From contig NC_056000.1 in the NCBI RefSeq assembly GCF_018446385.1, positions 74,720,688 through 74,784,687 of the forward strand: 64,000 nucleotides of DNA, given 5' to 3'. Positions within the stretch are counted from its first letter, which is position 1. Each line of letters begins with the position of its first letter. The notes below the pieces were generated by a model. It did no database searches and had not been told where the DNA came from. It saw only the letters and a list, made by a program, of their open reading frames with translations. The stretch is from Zingiber officinale (Eukaryota; Streptophyta; Magnoliopsida; Zingiberales; Zingiberaceae). This document shows positions 33,766 through 45,300 of the stretch, piece by piece. The position numbers and the translations under genes were made by a program.

Positions 33766-34699
33766 TGATCTTATCCGAAAGTAAAGAGGATGGTCGGCTA
33801 GGAAAATGATTTTGATGTTGATCGTGCGAAGACTTTGACTCCACAAAAAGTGACTCCGAATGATTCTGTGTATCAAAATGAGCGTTAGTGATTGGGCCAG
33901 TGAAGGGGTCCCTGGTATACGCACTCTGACGCTCAAATCAGTAATCAAGTCGAGTAGGTGAACAGTAAGATGAACAACGGTCATAAGTGTGCAGAATTAC
34001 GTAGCATCGTATACCTGCGTCTGTAGATGGAGACTCATTTTATAGTATTACTGTTTGTTTATGTATGAATCTCAAAACGCTTCTAAAAAAGGACAGACCA
34101 TAAAAATGCTCTAACACCTTTTCAAAAATGGACGTACAATCCATGTGTTTGGTAGGCTGGAAGCTTTTGGTGTACATTTTATATACAGAATATTTTTTGT
34201 CCTCCATAGCACAAAATACCAAAAAGAAATATGAGACCATTGGATTGAGGAACCCACAATATGCTCACCAGACGAGTCGATCGAGTCCTTCGCAAAGCCA
34301 GACCAACTATTGCTTGCCAAAGCCATGGGGTCAGAATTGGGGAGGTTGTCGAGGATTCCTCCTCCATTTGGCCTTTTAATTTAGCCACTGAATTCGATTA
34401 GACCAAGTACTCATAGGTCTATTTGGCTGGATGACTCAGCCGAAATAGTCAATCATAGTAGCCCAAGTGATGAAAAGGACTCTACTCTGTAGGGTACTAG
34501 TTCGACTCAGAGTTTCATCGATGCTGAGGGCTCGGGGCTCGAAGCCCGACCAACAAAGAGTTCGATCGGACAAACTCTCGGTAGAGATGATTGTATGCAT
34601 TGATTCTGAGTGTTAATGCCTCCTTGACTTTAACTGCCACATCAACCGATCTTCTTGACTTTGACCTAATTCGAAGGCTCCATATCATCCGCCGTATCA
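33766..34699 (-). repeat. Gypsy solo LTR, 934 bp
   Basis: Starts TGATCTTATCCGAAAG and ends CCGTATCA, with 5 bp target duplication GTAAG at 33761-33765 and 34700-34704. It contains ACGCTCAAATCAGT, matching the ACGCTCAAGTCAG word of the gypsy LTRs at 4610, 14213 and (varied) 50394. Orientation is inferred from the related LTR at 4375. It lies about 350 bp upstream of the KNOX exon, probably in an intron or 5' flank. Confidence 0.88.
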
Positions 34700-35043
34700 G
34701 TAAGAATTATATATCTTTCATTAAGTTCCCTAAGAGTTGTATTTAGAGGCAAAATTCTATATTTGTGTCTGTAAATATGACACATTGTAGGATCATTTTG
34801 TATCCATGTTCTCGAATGCAAATGGATGGTAGGAGAGTTAAGTTGTTTAATTTGGCTGATGTTCAAGCTATATGCTCAAAGTTGCTGCAATTGTATTAAT
34901 GTTTAGATTGATCATCTCGTTTACTCTTCTAAATAAACAAGAGAAGTCGATCATATTTTTACATTGTTTGGCTACGATGTTCGGGCTATGTTAGTTGGAG
35001 CATTGTATGTATCAGTAAATGAAAGAAGCTGAAAAATGTGCAG

Positions 35044-35561
35044 GGGCTGGTTCCTCCGACAAGGACCAGGACGGTGACAGCAGGGGAGAGGCCGAACGTC
35101 GAGATGCAGATCGTCCTGCCGAAGACAAAGAGCTGAAGCAGCACCTGTTGAAAAAGTATGGTAGCTACTTGAGTGGCCTCAGGCAAGAGCTTTCCAAGAA
35201 AAAGAAGAAAGGCAGGCTACCGAAGGATGCCCGGCAGAAGCTCCTCAACTGGTGGGAGCTGCACTACAAATGGCCATATCCATCAGTATCTCCTCCAGTT
35301 CTACTCGATCCATGAATTCGATAACTAGCTCTCACCCTAACAGATTCATGGCATGAAATGCAGGAAATGGAGAAGGTGGCACTGGCGGAATCCGCCCGCC
35401 TCGACCAGAAGCAAATCAATAACTGGTTCATAAACCAAAGAAAAAGGCATTGGAAACCATCTGAGGACGCGAAACTATACGTGATGGATGGCTACCGTCC
35501 TCAGACTGGTGGTGGTGGTCTCTTCAGTATGGATGGGCAATTCATGAGCTTTGGACCATGA
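35044..35561 (+). CDS. Class I KNOX homeobox gene, 3' exons only
   Basis: Two exons joined in phase 0 across a 78 bp intron. 35044-35285 encodes an acidic linker ([19 protein letters not shown]), the ELK domain ([20 protein letters not shown]) and the start of the TALE homeodomain ([20 protein letters not shown], with the three-residue PYP extension). 35364-35561 encodes the rest, with recognition helix [18 protein letters not shown], then [17 protein letters not shown] and TGA. The acceptor is TGCAG before 35044. KNOX proteins are nuclear transcription factors that maintain meristem identity and pair with BELL proteins through KNOX1/KNOX2. Those two domains, normally about 200 residues upstream, are not found in the window: either distal exons lie to the left beyond the MULE and LTR insertions, or the gene is truncated. 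The exons present look intact. Confidence 0.9.
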
Positions 35562-35728
35562 TGGTTTAAGCTCTTTCGCTAATTAAAGCATCATTTAATT
35601 TGCTGCTTTATGTATCTTTGTATTGTAGTCCTTAATCAAAGGCTCCATGTGGGCTTGATTTACTAGTATCAGTGTAAAGGAAAGTGTATGTTTGTACCAG
35701 ACTGCTCTCGATGATGAATGATAAGCTG

Positions 35729-35734
35729 AATAAA
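35729..35734 (+). promoter_or_regulatory. Probable polyadenylation signal of KNOX gene
   Basis: AATAAA about 170 bp after the stop codon, in AT-rich sequence with nearby TTGTATT words. Confidence 0.4.
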
Positions 35735-36350
35735 CTATTGTATTAGTTCTTGTATTTGGTAAGTATATAAAGAGCAGAAGAAATGAGAGCATGGCACTGT
35801 AAGAACAAGAGCCTACTGACACTGTGAAACATGCATTTGAACTACAGCAACAACTGATTTGTAATAGCTACTGTGATGTCTGAATTACTCGAGAGGGTGT
35901 CCTAGAGCAATCAGATTGTATGAACACCCGTAGAGGATTATGGTATTAGTTTGTGAAAAATGTTAAAAGACTTGAGGTTATCACGACCGTCTCATATCAG
36001 AACCGATAAAGAACCAACTACTACACTGAAGTTTACACAAATTCTGATACAGTTGTGGGTTCTCTATTTTATTTATTTAAAGCTGATTCAGTAGGGAACT
36101 TTCGTTTGCCATGGAAAACAACCTCCAAATTCCAATTCAGAAAATTAAACGGATTAATTAATAAGTTCCTTACAAGGAAATTTAAAAAAATATATACTAA
36201 TAGAAAACTAGTGCCCCATAGGAAGCTATCGAAAGAACTAGCAGTACAAATTTCTAGAGCTAGCATTTGTCAGCTAGAAAAATGCATGAAAATTGAGTGT
36301 GGCTTGACCCTTAATGTAATCTCCAATATTTGAGTCCGAATTAAGCAGCG

Positions 36351-39300
36351 TCAGATCACTTTCCTCAATCCTCCAAAAGCCCAAATCTGCCAGAAAAGTT
36401 AAGCCAATCAATCCTTTTCCTCCAAAAAAAAATTGATCAACGACTAGCTACTCGGCCTTTAGTTGAGAATGTCATATTTGCACTCTGCCGATAGTGAAAA
36501 TCCTCAAAAGGCAATTGTCAAAAATTTACACGGTTCGTATGTATGGTTATTGCTAGTGCTTGGCTGAATTCTCAATAAGATTTAGATAGTAACGGTTAAA
36601 AATGTAATCACAGAGGATTTGGTTGAAGAAGTCAGGAAGATGGATAGGTTATCAAAATTCTTCCAGGTGCATTCAAATGGTTGCAAGTGGAAATGCATTT
36701 GCAGACAATTCACTAGAAATAAAGTGGGAATATTTACCTTTAGGTTCTTGTCCCAACTTCCTGTACATAGAGCACTCCCATCATCTGACAAACCCAAGCA
36801 GCTTATGCGACCTTCATGGGAACTCTGTAGCTTACCAAGATTAACAACTACCTGAAAAGACATTGATATGGTTCTTGATGGTATTACAATATGCTTTTGC
36901 AACATTAACATTATTATTGATTTTCATGGATAAGTCCAATGCATGTAGAAAACAGGCATGCAATCTGCCCAATCTATGCCTAAGGCTGCTGCATACTGTT
37001 TTATGATCATTCCCAGTTAACAGTGACATTCAATAGAAGGTCTCGTTGGCAGGTGTTGCCCTCAATTATTTTACAAAACAATGTTATAGGACATCAATCA
37101 ATAGTTCTTAAATTCATGTACATGTAATCGAATTCATGCACCCCTAACTAAAGTCTCCAAGATAATAAAATTCTTAATCAATATACTATGATTCAAATCA
37201 CACAAACATGACATCAACTATTTTAGATCCTCCATAATTTAAATAAAATTTACTTCTAGAGTGAGCTAAGAAATGTAAAACTTATGATCCATGTACAATT
37301 GCACTAGAAACACGTACCTCAGCTAAGAGGGTATCCCACACAAAGCAGTCACCATTTGAGTACCCAGCGAAAAGCAGTCTTCCAGATATAGAGAATGCTA
37401 TGGATGTGACAAAGGGACAATCTGGTTCATTATTGTTATGTTGTTGGGCATATACTTGAAGCAGGTGCCCAGTTCTCATGTCAAATAGCCTGCACTTGCC
37501 ATCATCTGATCCAGAACCAAATCTCTGACCATCAGGGAAGAATTTGACAGTGTTAACATCACCTTGGTGACCATTATAAGTTCGAATTGCTCGACTAGCA
37601 ATTCTAGCATCCCATAATCGAGCAGTTGCATCACAAGAACCAGAGACGAACATATTTGAATTTGAGCTGCTGACAGATACACTGGGGGAGGGAAAATTGT
37701 TTTTGGATGAGACATTATAACAACTAAGAAAGTTATAATCTTTTTTTCTTAATAGTAAGATTGCATGCAAGAAATGTCTTCAACTTTGAGAGAATGGCCT
37801 TGAGCCTTCAGTTAAAGATGCAGATAGCTGAATCTACTTTACATTTTGAAAACAAGGAAGTCAGGCATTAGCCTACTCTTTTTTATAGAACCTAAAGATA
37901 ACATAATTAGCATTGCCTTTACCAACAAGACCACTGAGAAAATGCCAATCCGTGTGATTAGATCATTCATACTTTAGTACCTTGAGGAACCAATTACCAT
38001 GCTTCACATTTGATAAAAGCTGAATAGAATATTTTAGAAGCCTAAACTTGCTGCATTAGGACATGGAAGCCTGACCACCTAGGCATTTGCACAAGAAATA
38101 CACGGAAACAAGCTGAAATGTCACTTGTCAAATGGCATCTTTTTTTTCTCTTGCTTTTATAAAAAAGATTGTCTACTCTGTTGTAGGCAATTTATAGAAA
38201 CATGAAAATTTGGAATAGTTTTTCATGACTATTAAACAAAATTATCTGATACAACAGAAGTTACAAAGCCTATTATCCATATGGCAAATCACTTGCACAA
38301 TGAGAGTCATAGCCAGCTTGTAGCCTCAAAAGAAATTTAATTTAAATGTTTCTAAACTGAGATATAAATGAGGCAAATAGTATTGGGCATTCAACTTTTC
38401 ATATCTAAATACTTAGAAGGATAAAATGCATCAACAGATTCTTTTGGTGATTAATCTAAATCATGGAAGTTAAACTAAAGGTTTGATTACTTGGATAGTA
38501 TATATTAAGGGCACAAGGGAAAGTGACAAAAGGATGTGCATAAATGATAGAGTTCCATGAGTAATTTTGTGAATCTTTCAATCCTCTTCCTCAAACCAAG
38601 TAATTGGACTATAATATTAATAGTTACCAGAGGAAGATAAGTAAGTTGACTTATAGTTGTTAATAATATTTCCTAAACATTTAGATAGGTAATAATTATT
38701 TCAATGGGTAATAAAGGGGAATAACTCCGCCCGTGACGAATAGTCATGGTCGGTTCCCAGCTCGGATAAAGGAAGAGGGTTGCATTAGGTTGTCAGCCAG
38801 CGTTAAAACTATGGCAAATATTCAATGAATGAATCAATTAAACTATTGTGCTAATGCTAGGTTATTCTCCGGAAGGAACGTGTTGCAGGGTCCAACTATA
38901 ACGTCTCGGCAAGGACCGCTACATCTCCAGAACTCGGGTGTAGTGCTAAATATGCAAGAGTTCGCGTTGCAGGTCCGACTATAACGTATCGGCAAAGACC
39001 ACTACATCTCCATTTGAACTTGAGTGTAGTGTAAATAGGAAAGAGTTCTCACACCATAGGTGGGATAAGAACAAATATAATAGGAAAACTAATAATCTAA
39101 GATTTGGAACATAGAACATAGGAATCCTCACTCAATGGAAGTAGTAAATATGATTATTAGGAGAAAAATTAATATATTGTGTGTACAAGAGACAAAATGG
39201 GTAGACAAGAAGGCAAAACTGATTAAAAACTCAGGTTTAATTTATGGTACACGAGAAAGAGTAAAGCAAGAAATGGAGTCGGAATTGTTGTAGATAGTTC

Positions 39301-42300
39301 GTTAAAAATGAAGTTGTTGGAGTAGTTAGAAAAGATGATAGAATTTTAACCCTTAAGATAATACCAGCGAAAGAAACTATGAACATAATTAGCGTATATG
39401 CACCACAAGTAGGATTAGATGAAGGAACCAAATGAAATATTACAAAATATTTCGCCAAATGAAATGATTTTAATAGGAGGTGATCTAAATGGGAATGTCG
39501 GAGTGAAAAATGAGGAATATGAGAGGGTACATAGGGATTATGAGTTTAGAACGAGAAATGAAAAAGGAAAACTATGTTAGATTTTGTGATAGCATTAGCT
39601 AATACGTTTTTTTAATAAAAGAGAAGAATACCTAGTTACGTTCAAAGGTGGGAATAATAAATCGTAAATTGACTTTCTTATAATTAGGAAGAAAAATAGA
39701 AAGATTTGTAAAGATTGTAAGGTCATCCCTGGAGAAAGCTTAACTACTCAACATAGGTTAGTAGTGTTGGATATACGCCTCAAGCATAATATCAATAGAA
39801 AGAAAATATATACGACTCCTAGAATTAAGTGGTGGAAGTTAAAGGATGGGAAGCAAAATATATTTAAGGAGAAAGTAGGAGTACATGCATTAAGTGAAAT
39901 ATACAGTGATTCTAATACAATATGGGATAAGATGGTATCAAAGTTAAAAATAGTAACTAAGAGTATACTCGGTAAGTCAAAGGGACATGCACCACTAAGT
40001 AAGGAATCTTTGTGATGGAATGAAAAAGTACAAGAGAAAGTGAAGAAAAAATGAATAACTTATAAGGAATTATATATTTGTAAGAACGAAGAAAACCTAA
40101 AAACATATACAATAATAGCCAAGAAAGAAACTAAAAGAGTGGTGAATGAAGCAAAGAATGAAACTTTTGAACGATTATATCAAAAATTAGGTACAAAGGG
40201 AAAAGAGACATTTATAGAATAGCTAAAGTGAGAGAAAGAAAGACGAGATCTTATCCAAATAAAATATATTAAAAATAAATATAATAGGGTACTAGTAAAC
40301 GATGGAAACATAAAAGAGCAGTGGAAGAGGTATTTTCATTAAACTTTTTAATGAAAGTTTAGGCGATTAACTTAACTTAGGTAATTTAAGTAGGTTAAAT
40401 GTGAATAGAAATTTAAATTTTTATCGTAAAATTCAAACTTCAAAAGTAGAACAAGTTTTAAATGGGATGCACAATGGAAAAGTCATTGGACCAGATAATA
40501 TTCTGATAGAGGTATGAAAGTGTCTAAGGAAATAAGGTATTAATGGCTTACAAAATTATTTAATATGATATTAAAAACAAAAAAAATATTTGATCAATGG
40601 AGGATAAGTACTCTAGTTCTCTTATATAAGAATAGGGGAGACATGCAAAATTGTGCAAACTAGAGGGACATTAAACCAATAAGTCATACCATGAAACTTT
40701 GGGAAAAAGTAATAGAAAAAAGATTAAGGAAGGAGACCACGGTAACCGAAAATCAATTTGGGTTCATGCTTAGAAGGTCGACAATAGAAGCTATACATCC
40801 TCTTAGACAATTAATTGAAAAATATTGGGAGCAAAAATAAGATCTACACATGGTATTCATTGACTTATAAAAAACTTATGATAGAGTCCCAAGAGAAATT
40901 ATATGGATAATTATAGAAAAAAAGATGTTAACATAATATATATTGAACTAATTAAGGATATGTACGAGGATGTAACAACTAGAGTAAAGCGGAATAACTA
41001 AAGCATTTCCAATAAATATAGGGTTATATCAAGGATTAGCTCTAAGTCCCTATCTTTTTACACTAATTATGAACGAACTCGCTGCACATATTCAAGATCC
41101 AGTACCGTAGTACATGTTGTTTGCAGATGATATTGTTTTAGTAGATGAAACACGTGAAGGAGTAAATGTTAAACTAGAATCTTAGCGGGAAACACTAGAA
41201 GATAAAGATTTTAGGCTTAGTAGAATAAAGACAAAATATATTGAATTTAAGTTAGCAATATTAGATATAATGAGACAATTGTTAAGAGAGGAGATGATGA
41301 GTTGCCCAGAATCGAGAGTTTTAGATATTTAGAATCATTTTTGTAAAATGATGGAGGGATTGAGAGAGATGTCTTACATAGAATACAAGCAGGATGGTTG
41401 AAATAGAGGAGAGCGTCGGGTGTTTTATATAACCATAAAATACTTATAAAACTTAAAGGAAAATTCTACAAAATCACAGTTAGACCTGTTATATTATATG
41501 GAGCTGAATGTTGGGCTATGACTAGAGCACATGAGCAGATGATGAGAGTTACAGAGATGAGGATGTTAAGGTGAATATGTGGGCATATGAGAATGGACAG
41601 AATAAAAAATGAGAGCATTAGAAAGAAAGTAGGAGTTGCATCTATTGAGGGAAAACTCCGAGAGACATGTTTAAACTGGTACGGGCATGTACTTAGACGA
41701 CCAATAAATGCTCCAGCTAGGCGATGTGAAACTATGGCAAACACGCATATCAAACGAGTAAGAGGACGACCAAAAAAGACTTGATTAGCAACAATAAAAT
41801 AAGATAAAATTTATTTAAATATAGATGATGGTATAGTTAGAGATAGAGTTTAATGGCGTAAACGGATTCATATAGTCAACCCCACCTAATGGGATAAGGC
41901 TTAATTGTTATTGTCGATGTTTTGTAATAAAGGGAAATATTTGATTATCAATAATTTTTCCCTGTAAAATGATTAATTAAACTTCATATTCTTTTAATCT
42001 CACATGTCATATTTCTTTAAACTAATCTTTTCCCATTCATTGATAGAATCCATCTACTCCTCCATGAATTATCTCCATGAGAAGAAACAATAGGAATTCA
42101 TATCATAATAATTTAAGATGCTTTCATTTATTCTTGAATTCCTACATCTTTTTGAAAATTATTCTTTTCTCACTCATATAAATAAAGTCTATCACTTCCT
42201 TTCTTATCCCATATCCCATGAATTCAAATTGGATATATATCTCTCTCAAAAAAAATAAAATAAATAAGGCATCTGCAACCGACTAAATCCCTTTGGAATA

Positions 42301-45300
42301 GGTACTCCCAAATAGGCATGGACATTGCAGGCATATGCCTGGCCTACTATGAAACAACTACAAGAGTCTCAACCGGAGAAAAAAAAAAATGAAAATCTTC
42401 TTCTCTTCTCTCTATTGCATGTTAAGCTTTTAAGCTCAAAGTCATCAAGCAGTGCACGCTTGGTGACTCTGCAAAATAGGCATTATTTCCTCTACGGAAT
42501 GTTTTTTGAGAAATTATGGTGCATCAAATTGCTGGAAATTTATATTTACAAAAGCTTCTATAAGTTATCTTTCGTGTTAAATCTTTACATGATCTGAAAT
42601 CTGAATCCATCTTCTCTATCTCTAACAATAACAGCACAAAAAATGTAAAAAGAAAAAAATAGAGAGCTAGAGTACTCCTTATGCCAAATCTCATAAAGTC
42701 TAAACAGTTATTTCCATGGGAATAGTGTAACTACTCCAAGCAATTTGATATTGTGATTTCTGTCAGAACTAATGACAAAAAATGAAACACACAATAGCAA
42801 TGCAATGAGTAGTAACACAAATTCCAAATTCTATTTGCCAAATTTTAAATCTAGAAGCTCAGTGTTAAGAACATTATTTTGACAAGTATCTGACAATTTT
42901 CTTATACTAAAATCATCAGGGTCTGTAAAAATTTTCTGTGATATAATAAGAATCAGAATGAGAAATGAAAGAGAGACAAAATTATGGTTACAGTACTCTG
43001 AAATGATAAACTAGCTACTCAAAATACATCTCAACAAGGAACCTATTCAATCTACATCCCTATAATCATAAAGAGCAAAACATCCAGAATTTTTTCCACT
43101 AGACATCAAGTTTGGCTTAAAAAGGCATCACTGCAATACCTCAATACATCAGATGTATGACCTGAAGGAAATTCTCCACCAAATATAGAAATCCTTTGTC
43201 CAGTGGTAACATCCCATAATACGCATGTCTGATCTCCTGAGCTGGTAACCAAATGACTTTCTCGATCAGGAACATATTGACATGAAGACACATAGCCTTT
43301 ATGTCCCATGAGAACCCGTGAAACTGGTATATTCCCATCACGGTCGACTTGAGAATTAAGATTGAAAATGGAACATGCACTGTCAAGACCGCCACATGAG
43401 ATAGAATGTCCATTTGGAGCAAAGGCACATGTCATGACCCATGCACAAGGAAGCTTAATGGCATGAGTTTTCTGGCTTGTCAAAGCATTCCATACAATTA
43501 GCCTCCCATCTTGAGAGGCACTGACTATCCGATTCCTTTCAGAGGTCCAATCCAGTGAATAGACCTAAAAATTTCTCAGAAAACAAAAACCATAACAGAA
43601 GTTGCAAAATATTGAGAAATTGGAAGCAGTGCGAGAGGGAAAAGCTAGGGGTTTATATAACAAGTGGGATTCATCTGACAATATGTACTCAGAAGTCGCA
43701 AACCACAACTGGTCTATTAACATACTGGAGACTTCATCTCCTTAAAGCTCAATATATTCTAGCATATAGAGCACCTCCCATATCATTTTCAATTATAAGA
43801 ATAAAGATTTAAGGGGGTGGTAGTAATGATGTAGCAACAATTAAGATGAAGTTAACTAAAAATCATATAAAATATAATTTTTATTTAAAATTTAGTTACA
43901 TTAATAGCCGACCCCACCTAATGGGATAAGACTTGGTTGTTGTTGTTTAGTTACCTTAATACATTTTGAAAGGAAGGCTTATGCTTTCTTGCCATTAAAA
44001 CCAAAGCTTAAATCAATAATTTCACCTCAATTCAACATCTCTCATAGCATGACTATTGTATTGTATTAGATATACCTTCCATTCTTTGTCCTTGAGCAAA
44101 ATTCTATGCGAAACATAATTATATTCTAACAATCACAAAATTAATTGATTCCACAAATCCGGATTGTAGTCAGGCTAGCTAAGACAAACTCCCAAATACT
44201 TCTTCAATCTGCCAAAGGTTACCTGCTACTCCACCCATCCCCCATCCCCTTGTTTTTTCCCTTCCTTTCCAACTCAAAACTCTTTGGCCTCTAGAACATT
44301 AAATAAAGTAGCACATCTTGCACCTATTTCAGTAGAGACCAACTAAATGATGCCACATGCTCATTTACCATTTACACCTCCATCCTTTAACAAGTGACTT
44401 CATGTCTCAGCTTTATGGAATTTACATTGATGCGGGTGACGTTCCCACATACGACGCCAAATATGATCCTGTCTGAAAGTTGGGGAGATAGATGTTGTTG
44501 GTCCCCGTGGGTATTTTGATGTGATCAACCAAGTTGGTTAGGTCCTGCTTTGTTTGATCCCTGTGTCTGAGTGTGCAGGAGCTTAGGAGCGCAGGAAGTC
44601 GAGCGGAAAAGACAGCTAGTGAGAAGGACGGCACGGGAAGGGAGCCGACGGGCTCGGTGCGTCCGAAGGACGAGAGAGCTGCGGAAGAGTACATCGGTGG
44701 GCGAGAAGAATGTGCACGGCATTCGAGGGGCATTAAGCCGGGGAGGAAGGTTGCTCGAGGAGAAGACCGGGAATTGGGTTCGGGTGAGCCCTATTCCGAT
44801 TGGCCGCAATCACCCAAAAGATCGGAGCGTCGGAAGTCAAAGCGAAGCAAAGAAGCAAGCTGGAATTCGAGCTGCCAGCTTGGAGGTGCCTCCATTAGGA
44901 TTGGAGGCGCCTCCAGCTTGAAGGCGCCTTCAGCCTTGTTGAAGGCGCCTTCAGCCTTGTTGAAGGCGCCCTCAACAGGTCAAAACTGACCGTTTGCGCT
45001 GCGGATAAAGTTTTATCCGCTCACCCATTGGAGGCACCTTGGACCTCTATTGGAGGCGCCTTGAACCCTCGACATCAGATTTCTGTTAGTTAGAGCCCTA
45101 GAGCCAATCATTTGATGATTGTATTATGGACTTGTTGTATCATATTCTTATATAAATAAAAGGCATTTTGTTTTGATTATTATACTTACTTGTATTGGTG
45201 CCAAATAAACTAAGTATAATAGCGTCCTTAAGTAGAAGATTCTCACCTATATCAATCGGTTAGTTGAACCGATAGTGAGATGATATAGGGAACACTACTC

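Noticed and set aside
36055..36333. 92-codon plus-strand frame downstream of the G-beta gene
   Set aside because: No domain resemblance, AT-rich, overlaps the likely 3' untranslated region of the G-beta gene on the other strand.
44428..44463. Reading TGATGCGG...CCGCATCA as the true LTR ends of the gypsy remnant
   Set aside because: Tempting because the two ends are perfect inverted repeats, but related LTRs in the window (4375, 33766) start at TGATC, and 44428-44463 matches the leader next to the gypsy LTR at 4375; treated as a microhomology product instead.
44573..44989. Arg/Glu/Lys-rich frames of 116-138 codons (also 49480-49877)
   Set aside because: They lie in the LTRs of the SIRE-like element, appear in both LTRs with frame changes, and are low-complexity.
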